NCBI GenBank assembly: GCA_029980465.1
Contig: JARYIJ010000001.1
Span: forward strand, 1,885,749-1,949,748
DNA length: 64,000 nucleotides
Source: Pseudolabrys sp.
Lineage (GTDB): Bacteria; Pseudomonadota; Alphaproteobacteria; Rhizobiales; Xanthobacteraceae
Direction of reading: 5' to 3'
Each line of letters opens with the position of its first letter. Within the stretch, counting starts at the first letter, position 1. The position numbers were made by a program, and so were the translations under genes. Below, piece by piece: positions 36,210 to 43,760 of this stretch. The notes beneath the pieces were generated by a model. It was not told the origin of the DNA and searched no databases. It worked only from the letters and a program-made list of their open reading frames with translations.

Positions 36210-36596
36210 CTAGAAGCAATCCTTAGCACTACGAGAATCGCCCCACGCTTGTTCCGTAGCCCACCAAATGATCCAGCCGCCACCGACGATCAAAGCGGCA
36301 AGCGCGAGCCAACCGTAGAAGTTTGCTGACGCGAGGCCGGATGCAAGCACAAGCACAGGAAGGATCATGGCGAGATAGTACGGTCCCGTGTAGCGGCAGT
36401 GCGTGCGCCCGCAACGCTTTGCATTGAGGATGCACGCTGTGCCCATCCAAATGAGCGCAGCGGACCAAACGGCCGCGCGTGCCGACACCGGGGCGAACAA
36501 CGCAGCGACTACGGCACCTTTAGGGAGCCACCACGCGATGATGCTGCTATGGGCCTTACCGAGCCAGTCCCTCGCGGATTGGGCTGCAACGTTCAT
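36210..36596 (-). CDS. mer-linked membrane protein of unknown function
   Basis: A 128-residue protein starting four bases after the merA stop, so it is the last gene of the mer transcript. It has three to four hydrophobic segments (about residues 22-36, 42-55, 67-85 and 92-110) and a cytosolic or loop motif CGRTHCRYTGPYY (about 62-74) with two Cys and one His. Those thiols could handle Hg(II) or another metal. Not one of the standard MerC, MerE, MerF or MerT types that I recognise. Confidence 0.65.
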   Translation of the reverse strand: MNVAAQSARDWLGKAHSSIIAWWLPKGAVVAALFAPVSARAAVWSAALIWMGTACILNAKRCGRTHCRYTGPYYLAMILPVLVLASGLASANFYGWLALAALIVGGGWIIWWATEQAWGDSRSAKDCF

Positions 36597-36600
36597 TCAA

Positions 36601-38028
36601 CTACCCGGCACAGCAGGACAGTTTCGCGACATCTTTCTCGAATCCCAATGCCGCAAGCTTCAAGCCTTCGACGGTTGTGAGATACGGAAAGATCGCGTCG
36701 GCAAGATCGTTGGTCGTCAGACCCTGCTGGATGGCGAGCGCCGCAGTCTGAATGCTGTCGCTTCCTTCGGGCGCGAGAATGTGCGCGCCCAGGAGTTTGC
36801 GGTTCTTTCTGTCGGCAACAAGCTTGATGAGGCCGCGCGTATCTCGCGCCGCCAATGCGCGCGGCACGGCACTGAGGGGTAGCACGGACACTCTCACGTC
36901 ACGGCCGGCGGCTCGGGCCGCGCCTTCGGTCAACCCGACGCTTGCCACCTGCGGATCAGTGAATACGACCGACGGCATAGCCGTGTTGTCATAGCGCAGG
37001 CTGTTTCCGTTGAGAGCGTTCTTGGCCGCAAGCTTCGCACCGTAAGCAGCCATGTAAACGAATTGATCGTGGCCGGTGACATCGCCCGCCGCATACACGC
37101 CAGGGCGCGTGGTCTGCATTCGATCGTCCACCTGAATGCTGCCGTTTGCCGCTTGCGCGATCTTGGCTTCTCTCAAGCCAAGCCCCTCGACATTGGGGGC
37201 GCGACCCGTCGCAACTAAAATGCGCTCGGCTGTCAGCGTCGTATCCCGAGCTTCGCGCGTGACGACAAGAGCCGCTCCAGCTTCAGTCTGCCGCGCCTGC
37301 TTGTAAGTGACCCCGCACTCAAGAGCGATGCCTTCGTCTCGGAAATAGCCTGACAGAGCATCCGAGATTTCCGGCTCCGCCGCCGGCAACAGGTGGCTGC
37401 GGCAAACGACTGTGACTTTGACGCCCATGCGCGCAAACATCTGCGCTAGTTCAGCGCCGATGTAACCCCCGCCGATCACAAGCAATGACTTCGGGAGGCA
37501 TTCAAGGGATAGCGCGGTGGTGCTTGTCAGATACTCGACAGCATCAAGACCGGGGATCGAGGGCACTGCAGGCCGTGCGCCCGTGACGATGATAAGGCGC
37601 GGCGCCTTGATCAGATCGCCATTGATGGCCACGCCACCTTCGGCAAGGCGGGCCTGCCCTTCGACGTAAGAGATGTTGTTATAAGCCGGTAAAAGATCGG
37701 CGTATTTCGATTGGCGCAGGCTCGAAACGAGCTCGTCTTTCTGCTGGACGGTCGCTGTCCAATCGCCCACCTGCCCTTTGGCCCTGATGCCTGCGAAGCG
37801 CGCGGCGGCGCTGGCCTGATGCTGTGTCTCAGCGGCCCGGATTAGTGTTTTTGACGGCACGCAACCGATGTTGACGCATGTGCCGCCAAGAGTGCCATGA
37901 CCAATCAGAGCCACCTGCGCACCTTGTTCTGCCGCAGTGATCGCCGCCGAAAAGCCTGCCGACCCCGCACCGATGACGGCGAGATCAAATTGCTTGCCGC
38001 GATTTCCAGACGCGCAACAGTCACTCAT
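36601..38028 (-). CDS. merA: mercuric reductase MerA
   Basis: A 475-residue flavoprotein disulfide reductase that reduces Hg(II) to volatile Hg(0) with NADPH. I started it at MSDCCASG (38028), which overlaps the merF stop; upstream codons lie in merF. FAD-binding GAGSAGFSAA, redox-active GGTCVNIGCVPSKTL, the NAD-binding GGGYIGAELA and the C-terminal vicinal cysteines (LSCCAG) are all present. The N-terminal MerP-like metal domain found in many longer MerA proteins is absent, as in other short forms. Confidence 0.93.
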   Translation of the reverse strand: MSDCCASGNRGKQFDLAVIGAGSAGFSAAITAAEQGAQVALIGHGTLGGTCVNIGCVPSKTLIRAAETQHQASAAARFAGIRAKGQVGDWTATVQQKDELVSSLRQSKYADLLPAYNNISYVEGQARLAEGGVAINGDLIKAPRLIIVTGARPAVPSIPGLDAVEYLTSTTALSLECLPKSLLVIGGGYIGAELAQMFARMGVKVTVVCRSHLLPAAEPEISDALSGYFRDEGIALECGVTYKQARQTEAGAALVVTREARDTTLTAERILVATGRAPNVEGLGLREAKIAQAANGSIQVDDRMQTTRPGVYAAGDVTGHDQFVYMAAYGAKLAAKNALNGNSLRYDNTAMPSVVFTDPQVASVGLTEGAARAAGRDVRVSVLPLSAVPRALAARDTRGLIKLVADRKNRKLLGAHILAPEGSDSIQTAALAIQQGLTTNDLADAIFPYLTTVEGLKLAALGFEKDVAKLSCCAG

Positions 38029-38272
38029 GATTTGACGCCTTCTTTGCTGGCCCGCAGCACGCTTGAGCATTGATGCCGCGACGCCGGAGCCACAGGACGC
38101 AGCCGACCGCACCGGCAATCAGCACGGCTGCGATCAGCACGTATCCCGAATAGGAGAGCCAAGCTGCGAGCGCCGTCACGCTGATGCCCGCAATAATCGC
38201 TGGCGTGGCGCAGCAAACCACCGCAAGGGCGCCAACGAGCACTGCTCCAATTGTGGTACCGGCTGCTTTCAC
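38021..38272 (-). CDS. merF: mercury transporter MerF
   Basis: An 83-residue inner-membrane protein with two transmembrane segments. The first carries the vicinal Cys pair of mercury transporters (VVCCATPAII), and a second CC (ACCGPAKK) lies near the cytosolic C-terminus. It would pass Hg(II) to MerA. It lies between merP and merA and overlaps the merA start. Confidence 0.88.
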   Translation of the reverse strand: MKAAGTTIGAVLVGALAVVCCATPAIIAGISVTALAAWLSYSGYVLIAAVLIAGAVGCVLWLRRRGINAQACCGPAKKASNHE

Positions 38273-38279
38273 CGGAGGC

Positions 38280-38564
38280 TCAGCCTTTCGGAGAGGACGG
38301 ATAGCCGGCGTTCGTCGTCGCTGTCGTCAGCGCCTTCACGTTGGTCTTTGCGTCGTCGAAGGTCACGATGGCAGTCTTGTTTTTGAATGACACCGAAACC
38401 GCTTTGACACCCGGCACGGATTGCAGGCTCGATTTAACGGTGTGCGGGCACGCGGCGCAGTACATGTTCTGCACCGCGAGCGTCACCGTTTTTTCCGCTG
38501 CACGAGCAGACGAAGGACCGATGATGCCGAGCGAGAGCGTAACAGGGATGACGTACTTCATCAT
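38280..38564 (-). CDS. merP: periplasmic mercury-binding protein MerP
   Basis: A 94-residue protein with a signal peptide (MMKYVIPVTLSLGIIGPSSARA) and one HMA domain with the metal motif NMYCAACPHTV. It binds Hg(II) in the periplasm and hands it to MerT. It follows merT by 17 bases. Confidence 0.92.
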   Translation of the reverse strand: MMKYVIPVTLSLGIIGPSSARAAEKTVTLAVQNMYCAACPHTVKSSLQSVPGVKAVSVSFKNKTAIVTFDDAKTNVKALTTATTNAGYPSSPKG

Positions 38565-38581
38565 TTGATTTGCTCCATTGG

Positions 38582-38995
38582 TTAGGACAGCACGTAGGGG
38601 GCGACATAGTCGAAGGCCCAGGCGGCAAGAACAATGACGGTCGCCGCAATGAGCGCGATCTTAACGAATCTGTTAGGCAATGGCCGTGCGCAAGCCTCAC
38701 CCTCTGCACAGGCGACCTTTGACGAGCGATAGACCAACCAATAGCCGGTGCCGATGAAAGCGAGCGTGGCCGCAATGAAATACGGCTGATAGGGCGCAAG
38801 CTGCGTGAAGTTTCCAATCCATGCGCCACTGACACCAAGGCTAAAGAGAACGACCGGCAAAATGCAGCACGACGATGCGGCGAGCGCACCGATGATCCCG
38901 CCCGCCGCCGCCAGCTTTTGACCCTTGCCGGGCGAGGCGTTGGCAGGGCGATCGCTCAATGCAATAGAACCCATGGCGCTGCGCGTTTCGCTCAT
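38582..38995 (-). CDS. merT: mercury transporter MerT
   Basis: A 137-residue inner-membrane protein with three hydrophobic segments. The Cys pair SSCCILPVVLF is in the first, and a loop Cys pair (CAEGEACARP) lies between the second and third. It is the first gene of the mer transcript, directly after the operator. The first 28 residues are a polar extension; the ATG near residue 8 is an alternative start. Confidence 0.92.
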   Translation of the reverse strand: MSETRSAMGSIALSDRPANASPGKGQKLAAAGGIIGALAASSCCILPVVLFSLGVSGAWIGNFTQLAPYQPYFIAATLAFIGTGYWLVYRSSKVACAEGEACARPLPNRFVKIALIAATVIVLAAWAFDYVAPYVLS

Positions 38996-39021
38996 TTCGT
39001 TGTCCTCTCTGGATCGCGGGC

Positions 39022-39052
39022 GGTATACTTCCTGTAGTCACTACAGGAGCAA
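39022..39052 (-). promoter_or_regulatory. MerR-controlled mer promoter/operator
   Basis: Reading the - strand: -35 TTGCTC, a 19-base spacer containing the dyad CTGTAG-TGA-CTACAG, and -10 TATACC. The overlong 19-base spacer with a central dyad is the known MerR-type architecture, in which the activator untwists the DNA when Hg(II) binds. It lies between merT and the divergent merR. Confidence 0.85.
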
Positions 39053-39063
39053 GGCCGGTCACC

Positions 39064-39504
39064 ATGGGCTCGATCACAGATGCGCGAGCGGAAGCGTTAA
39101 CAATCGGTAATTTGTCGGAACTTACCGGCGTGAACATCGAGACAATCCGCTACTACGAGCGGATCAAGATGTTCCCGGCGCCGCCGCGCACAGCCGGTGG
39201 GCGTCGCGTCTATGACGCCACTCACCTTCGTATCCTGGCCTTTATCCGCCGGTCGCGGGAGTTGGGATTTTCTCTCGATCAGGTCCGCGCGCTGATTCGG
39301 CTCGGCGGCCCCGCAAAAGCCTCATGTCGGGAAGTTCGCGAAATCGCTTCGCATCATCTCGACGAGATTCGCGCCAAGATAGCTGACCTTCGCAAGCTGG
39401 AGCGGTTGCTGGCGAAGACAGTTGCGCGTTGCACTGGAACTACCGCACCAGAATGCCCAGTGCTTGACGTTCTCGACGTTCGTCGTCCGCCGGCTGAAGC
39501 ATAG
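39064..39504 (+). CDS. merR: mercury-responsive regulator MerR
   Basis: A 146-residue MerR-family activator/repressor. The N-terminal winged HTH reads LTIGNLSELTGVNIETIRYYERI; a long dimerisation helix follows. The three Hg-binding cysteines are seen as ASCREVRE, then ARCTGTTAPECPVLD. It is divergent from merT across the operator. Confidence 0.92.
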   Translation: MGSITDARAEALTIGNLSELTGVNIETIRYYERIKMFPAPPRTAGGRRVYDATHLRILAFIRRSRELGFSLDQVRALIRLGGPAKASCREVREIASHHLDEIRAKIADLRKLERLLAKTVARCTGTTAPECPVLDVLDVRRPPAEA

Positions 39505-39508
39505 AATC

Positions 39509-39937
39509 TCAAGCCTTGGCTCTTTCGACCACGAATCGCCGTGACCGCTTCCCCGGCACCCTCCGCCCGTTGAGCCGCCACGTGATCACGCTCAGCACAT
39601 ATTGCCAGCGCCGATGCGCGGTGGCGCGAGCGATACCGAACCGCCAGCAGATCATTTTCCATGGGGTGCGCTCGGCGCGCGCCCAGGCGAGCTTCGCATC
39701 CTCGGCTTCAAGCCACCGCAACCAGCCCAGTGTCTCCTCCATCCGCGTGATGGCATCGGGAGACGGAGGAGGACGCTTGAGGCGCTGAGGTTCCTGGCCA
39801 ACCAAATCGCTGAACTCGGCGAGCATCTTCGGCCACAGCGAGTAGTAGCCCTGCACGCGGACCTCGGGCAGACGCTTCATCACGTCGGCCGCCTCGTGCA
39901 GCCGCGCTTCGACACAAGCCGGCGTCCAATCAGCCAT
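39509..39937 (-). CDS. DUF6362 phage protein
   Basis: A 142-residue protein convergent with merR and only four bases from its stop. It has a helical N-terminus (MADWTPACVEARLHEAADVM) and an HTH-like segment (WKMICWRFGIARATAHRRWQ) that matches DUF6362 proteins of alphaproteobacterial prophages. Such genes usually sit near the ParB-methyltransferases, which here are 4 kb away across the mer block, so mer appears to be inserted between them. Confidence 0.7.
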   Translation of the reverse strand: MADWTPACVEARLHEAADVMKRLPEVRVQGYYSLWPKMLAEFSDLVGQEPQRLKRPPPSPDAITRMEETLGWLRWLEAEDAKLAWARAERTPWKMICWRFGIARATAHRRWQYVLSVITWRLNGRRVPGKRSRRFVVERAKA

Positions 39938-40121
39938 GGCACGCCTCCTTGTTCGATGATCGCTTCCCGTACAGTCTTCCCCCGAGTTGCCGGATCAGTT
40001 CACGCTCAGGCCAGGTGAGACGCTGATCGTCCGCGCTGACCACCAGGATGCCGTGCTCGTGCCAGCCCTCGCGCTTGACCTCTTCGGGCGGACGCCGGTG
40101 GCCGCCGTATCCCTTGGGCAT
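39930..40121 (-). CDS. small hypothetical phage protein
   Basis: A 63-residue protein (MPKGYGGHRRPPEEVKREGW start) overlapping the DUF6362 start. The longer frame upstream is antisense to the TSCPD gene and is discarded. Basic and short; possible DNA-binding, unassigned. Confidence 0.5.
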   Translation of the reverse strand: MPKGYGGHRRPPEEVKREGWHEHGILVVSADDQRLTWPERELIRQLGGRLYGKRSSNKEACHG

Positions 40122-40126
40122 CCACC

Positions 40127-40444
40127 TCACGGCTGCACCTCGAGAGCGATGAGATCGGCGAGTGCACCAATGACAGACGCGGGCGTCTTGCCGTCGCCGA
40201 GCCGCCCCATACTCGTCGCAAGCGCCGTGGGCTCGACGCCATGTTGCAGCAGAAGCGACAGCGCGATACAGGCATCGTCGAGGATGCCGTCCATGGCGGA
40301 GCCTACCTTGGCGCCGTGCGTGAACACTTCGCCGATGCGGCCGGTGCTCGGGTCGAAGCCGAACGTCACCGCATAGGACCGGCAGTCGTGCACGAACGTG
40401 GTCGTGACGCTTGGCCTGCGTTCGGGAAGGCGCTGCCGGCTCAT
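40127..40444 (-). CDS. TSCPD-domain-like phage protein
   Basis: A 105-residue protein. VTFGFDPSTGRIGEVFTHGAK, then ALSLLLQHGV and SMGRLGDGKTPASVIGALADL, resembles the TSCPD domain found at the end of class II ribonucleotide reductases, also present as a stand-alone phage protein. Function in phages is unknown. Confidence 0.6.
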   Translation of the reverse strand: MSRQRLPERRPSVTTTFVHDCRSYAVTFGFDPSTGRIGEVFTHGAKVGSAMDGILDDACIALSLLLQHGVEPTALATSMGRLGDGKTPASVIGALADLIALEVQP

Positions 40445-40487
40445 GGCGCGCCTCCGCGGAGCAAATTGGCATCAAGGGCGCGCGGCA

Positions 40488-40940
40488 TCACGGCACCCCC
40501 TTCAGCCAATCGGGCGATTCATTCAGCGGGGAACGTGGGGAACGTGCGTTATGACGTTCCCCGCCATGTTCCCCGTCGTAAGCGTCTGAACCAACACCGT
40601 TTTGGGAACGTGACGAACGTGGGGAACGTGTTTGCTCTTCTTTATTATTGTGTACGCGCGCGCGTGCGCGTAGGTCGGAAAAACGTTCCCCAGGTTCCCC
40701 ACGTTCCCCGACGCCTTGTCCATCAATGGGATAGGCCGGGGAATGTTGAGGGGAACGTTGCTCTAAAGCAGCCTGACGTTCCCCTTTCCCGAAATCGGAC
40801 GACTCCGAAAAACGTTCCCCACGTTCCCCATGTTCCCCTTCGAGCGTGAGCTGCCAGCGGCGCGCCTGATGGGAAACCCCGATCGCCCGGATGCGCGCTT
40901 TCAGTCCGGCGATGTCGAAGACCCGGTCGCGCATGCGCAC
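40488..40940 (-). CDS. phage ORF carrying dense GGGGAACGT repeats
   Basis: A 150-residue frame. The first 35 residues (RDRVFDIAGLKARIRAIG) look like real protein; the remainder is largely built from translated repeats (GERGER, RSPRSS, GEHGGER). Its N-terminus runs in from the CD-NTase gene in another frame, so the native phage gene may have lost its 5' part. It may be the end of a phage replication or regulatory protein. Low confidence in the start. Confidence 0.4.
   Translation of the reverse strand: MRMRDRVFDIAGLKARIRAIGVSHQARRWQLTLEGEHGERGERFSESSDFGKGERQAALEQRSPQHSPAYPIDGQGVGERGEPGERFSDLRARARVHNNKEEQTRSPRSSRSQNGVGSDAYDGEHGGERHNARSPRSPLNESPDWLKGVP
40528..40838. repeat. cluster of 9-bp repeats GGGGAACGT / ACGTTCCCC
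   Basis: Ten exact copies start at 40528, 40537, 40554, 40621, 40683, 40701, 40750, 40776, 40812 and 40821, with one-to-two-base variants at 40566, 40603, 40612, 40692, 40738 and 40830. Several are head-to-tail without a gap (for example 40603-40629, 40683-40709, 40812-40838), and both orientations occur. The density suggests iterons of a phage replication origin or binding sites of a phage protein. Confidence 0.75.
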
Positions 40941-41976
40941 GAGCGCTTTCCTGCAGCGTGTGGAGGTCAGCAGCGAAGCTCCGTAGCTCCTCCAAGAAGA
41001 CCCGCTGCTCAGCGAGCCCGGAAGGCCAGCGATCCGTCAATTCATCCTCGGGACAAACAGGGTTCACTTCGTATACGACCCGACCGGAACGTTCGGCGGC
41101 TTCGAGAACGCTGATGATGCACTCGACCTGATGAATCAGCTCGTCGGTGAGTGTCCGTGTCTGGTTGGCATTGCTGGCGACGTAATAGGCCAGGAGGACC
41201 GAAGGCGGGATGCGCAACCTCGAATGCCGGCGGTCGTAGGTGAGATTACGCCACCGCTTAATAAGCTGGAGGCAGATGAGGGCGCGGCTCTTGCGGTAAG
41301 CCGGCATCTGCGGAGGCACCGGATCAGCATCGGCTTTGGCAAGGGCTTCGAGGCGCATGCGCTCGTAGTCGAGAGACGCCTTCTCGAAGTACAGGCCAAA
41401 AATCTCCTCTGCCGGTGTCTTCGCAAGGAACCAGTGACCAAACCCATACGGATTCGCGAAGAGCCGTTGCTTGGGCTCCTTCGGGTCAGATGGTTTTGAA
41501 TGGAAGATGTAGCTGGTCCTCTCCTCGCGCCCAATCAGCCGCACTGCCGGAGTCACGTCAAGGTGCATTCCGTCGTAGTGGACGGTGCTGCATCGGGTCT
41601 TGCGCTCCGTCTTTTTGTAGTACCGTGAACCAGGCTCGCCGCGAATTGCCTCTTGCAAGGTCGCCAAAGCGATTTCCGGGTCGATGTTCGCCGGCCATTC
41701 GATCTGAGCCATGATGTCGATGTCGAATTCCGAATCGGTGGCATGGCGAGCAACGGTTGCGCCGATCAAGAACCCACCCTGTGGATAAAAAAGTTCGACA
41801 CAGCCGCTGAGCGGACTGTCATCCCGCTCAATCCATTCATTGATCGCCTCGTAATGCTCGACCGCTCTTTGGTAGTCGGTCGGGGTCAACTGGATGCGCA
41901 CGGCAATGTCGGTGAGCATCACGTCCAAGACGCTGTAGCTCGCTGTCTCCCGCAGAAAGCGGTCCGAGTAGTTCAT
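40723..41976 (-). pseudogene. CBASS-type CD-NTase (cyclic oligonucleotide synthase), 3' end replaced
   Basis: Residues 1-344 are a CD-NTase. Catalytic carboxylates are Asp85 and Asp87 (FDIDIM) and Asp140 (LDVTP). The usual G-S after the first strand reads QGGFLIGATV here, so Ser is replaced by Gly. The C-terminal helical part runs through VNPVCPEDELTDRWPSGLAE. After about QES (near 40,945) the frame leaves the family and translates phage repeat DNA (TWGTWGTF), giving 73 alien residues; relatives as I recall them continue about 60-70 residues. It would have made a cyclic nucleotide signal on infection; no effector gene follows. Confidence 0.75.
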
Positions 41977-42050
41977 CGTCTCACCCGCTTGTATGGACCG
42001 GTTCTTGCGGCCTGTCGGAAAGCGACGCCAGGGCCCCGGTGCTCGTTATC

Positions 42051-42239
42051 TCACTTGCGGCCGGCGCCGTTTTTCGTGGGGTCGACCAGGCGATAGCCCA
42101 TCCCCGGCTTCGGAGCCGGAGGCAGCGGCTCGTGCCTCACCACGGTCCGTTCTTTGCCGGTGTGGCCGCCGCGAGGGCCAATCAGCTCATATTGGCCGGA
42201 CCGAGGGGCTGTGCTGCCCGGCTTGAGGGGTCTGCGCAT
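42051..42239 (-). CDS. YjzC-like small protein upstream of the CD-NTase
   Basis: A 62-residue protein with LKPGSTAPRSGQYELIGPRG and a basic C-terminus, matching the short YjzC-like family (KPG-x-APxSGxYxxxGP). It is 75 bases upstream of the CD-NTase on the same strand, so it may be part of the same operon. Function is unknown. Confidence 0.6.
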   Translation of the reverse strand: MRRPLKPGSTAPRSGQYELIGPRGGHTGKERTVVRHEPLPPAPKPGMGYRLVDPTKNGAGRK

Positions 42240-42263
42240 CGGGATACCGCCTTTCGCTGTAGT

Positions 42264-42339
42264 ACGATTCTGTTCGATCTATATCGAACACACGCGCAAT
42301 CCTCTTGTCAAGCACGATTCTGTTCGGCATATATCGAAC
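42264..42339. promoter_or_regulatory. duplicated palindromic operators and promoter of the XRE/ImmA pair
   Basis: Two 26-base direct copies start at 42264 and 42314 (exactly 50 bases apart), each ACGATTCT followed by a palindrome (GTTCGATCTATATCGAAC and GTTCGGCATATATCGAAC). A promoter TTGTCA (42305-42310), 17 bases, CATATA (42328-42333) points to the XRE gene, with its -10 inside the second operator. The first copy is nearer the divergent YjzC/CD-NTase genes. Autorepression and control of both sides is the simple reading. Confidence 0.7.
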
Positions 42340-42369
42340 GCCCACTAAACCCACTCTCAGAGCCGCGAA

Positions 42370-42690
42370 ATGCCGTCATCACTTGGCGAGAAGATCAGGA
42401 AGCATCGCCAGGAGAAGGGGTATTCCCTGGACCAGCTGGCGGAGCTCACCGATTCGAGCAAGAGCTACGTATGGGAGCTCGAGAATCGCGATACCCGGAA
42501 ACCGTCGGCGGAAAAGCTGACCCGCATAGCGCAGGCGCTGTCCGTCACCACGGACTATCTTCTTGACGACTCGGCAGCCCCGAACGAAGGGGTCCTGAAG
42601 GAGGCCTTCTTCCGCAAATTCAACAAGCTCGATCCTGAGGATCAGCGGAAAATCGAGCAGCTGATCGATGTCTGGGGGAAGAAGCGTTGA
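42370..42690 (+). CDS. XRE-family transcriptional regulator
   Basis: A 106-residue protein. Residues 4-60 are an XRE HTH (IRKHRQEKGYSLDQLAELTD, then SSKSYVWELENRD). The stop overlaps the TTG start of the ImmA/IrrE gene, so the pair is co-translated. It most probably binds the duplicated palindromes upstream. Confidence 0.85.
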   Translation: MPSSLGEKIRKHRQEKGYSLDQLAELTDSSKSYVWELENRDTRKPSAEKLTRIAQALSVTTDYLLDDSAAPNEGVLKEAFFRKFNKLDPEDQRKIEQLIDVWGKKR

Positions 42691-43595
42691 AGCTGCCGAC
42701 AACACCCGAAGGTTGGGCGATCCATCTTTCCAAGCTTGTCAAGATTTTTCACGACGCTCATGGGCTAAATCGGTTTCCGATCCGTGTGGCGCCGATTGCC
42801 GAGGAGTATTCGCGAAACGTGTTTCCCGATGCGCCCATCACCATGGTGAAGGGGCTCGATCTTTCGGACAAGTTTGAAGGCATGCTGATGCCCAATCCAA
42901 ATCAGATCGGCGAGTGGGGTATCATCTACAACAGCGCAATTACGTCCAAAGGACGCATCAATTTCACACTGGGCCACGAACTCGGCCATTATCTGCTGCA
43001 TCGCCATCTCTCACCCGAAGGATTCCGCTGCTCCAGCCGAAACATGCTCGACTGGAAATCCGAACACGGGCAGGTCGAGGCACAGGCGAATACGTTCGCA
43101 TCTTATCTTTTGATGCCACTCGATGATTTTAGACAGCAGGTCCGCGGTCAAGAAATCAGCCTAGCACTCATGCGCTTTCTCTCGGAGCGGTATGAGGTAT
43201 CGATCACGGCTGCAATTCTGAAATGGCTCGGCATCACCGATAAGCGCGCAATGATAGTGATCGGCAGAGACGGCTTCATCGATTGGGCTTGGGGCAGCAA
43301 TCCGTTGTTCAAGTCAGGGATCTTCTATCGTGCGCGCCAGCAGACTGTCGCATTGCCGGAACAGTCGCTCGCCGCGCGACGAGACTCCTCGATCGATTCC
43401 CAAACCGGGGTTGTTCATCCCAAGGGTATCTGGATTGGCGACGAGGAAGTGCATGAGATGACCATCTTTGCTCCCAAGAGCAACATGACCATCACGCTTC
43501 TTCTATATGCCAACTCTCCGCCCGTACGTTTCCAAACATTCTTGGAAGACGACAACGACGACGTAGTCGAAGCATACGATCGCTTCGCGCGGTGA
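42687..43595 (+). CDS. ImmA/IrrE-family metallo-endopeptidase
   Basis: A 302-residue protein starting with TTG, overlapping the XRE stop. HELGHYLLH (about residue 97) is the zinc motif, and the downstream QANTFASYLLMP is the family's second signature. Such peptidases cleave or displace their XRE partner to relieve repression. A C-terminal part of about 120 residues of unknown fold is present. Confidence 0.85.
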   Translation: MKLPTTPEGWAIHLSKLVKIFHDAHGLNRFPIRVAPIAEEYSRNVFPDAPITMVKGLDLSDKFEGMLMPNPNQIGEWGIIYNSAITSKGRINFTLGHELGHYLLHRHLSPEGFRCSSRNMLDWKSEHGQVEAQANTFASYLLMPLDDFRQQVRGQEISLALMRFLSERYEVSITAAILKWLGITDKRAMIVIGRDGFIDWAWGSNPLFKSGIFYRARQQTVALPEQSLAARRDSSIDSQTGVVHPKGIWIGDEEVHEMTIFAPKSNMTITLLLYANSPPVRFQTFLEDDNDDVVEAYDRFAR

Positions 43596-43760
43596 AAGGC
43601 CGCGTCCACGTCACCGGCGGCTGCCAGTTGGCTCTGCGCGAAATCTGACCGCCCCAAGCGGACGTCGTGCCGCTGGTCGCTGCACGTCGGTGGAATCGCT
43701 GACTTTCCACAGCAAGATCGAATCACTCTGCTGAATCAACAGCTTAATCAAACGCGCGCG

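Noticed and set aside
35782..36213. Small + strand frames between the methyltransferase and mer genes
   Set aside because: No ribosome-binding sites and no recognisable protein; treated as intergenic and possible insertion debris.
40528..40838. CRISPR array
   Set aside because: The unit is only 9 bases, occurs in both orientations, often without any spacer, and lies in a reading frame.
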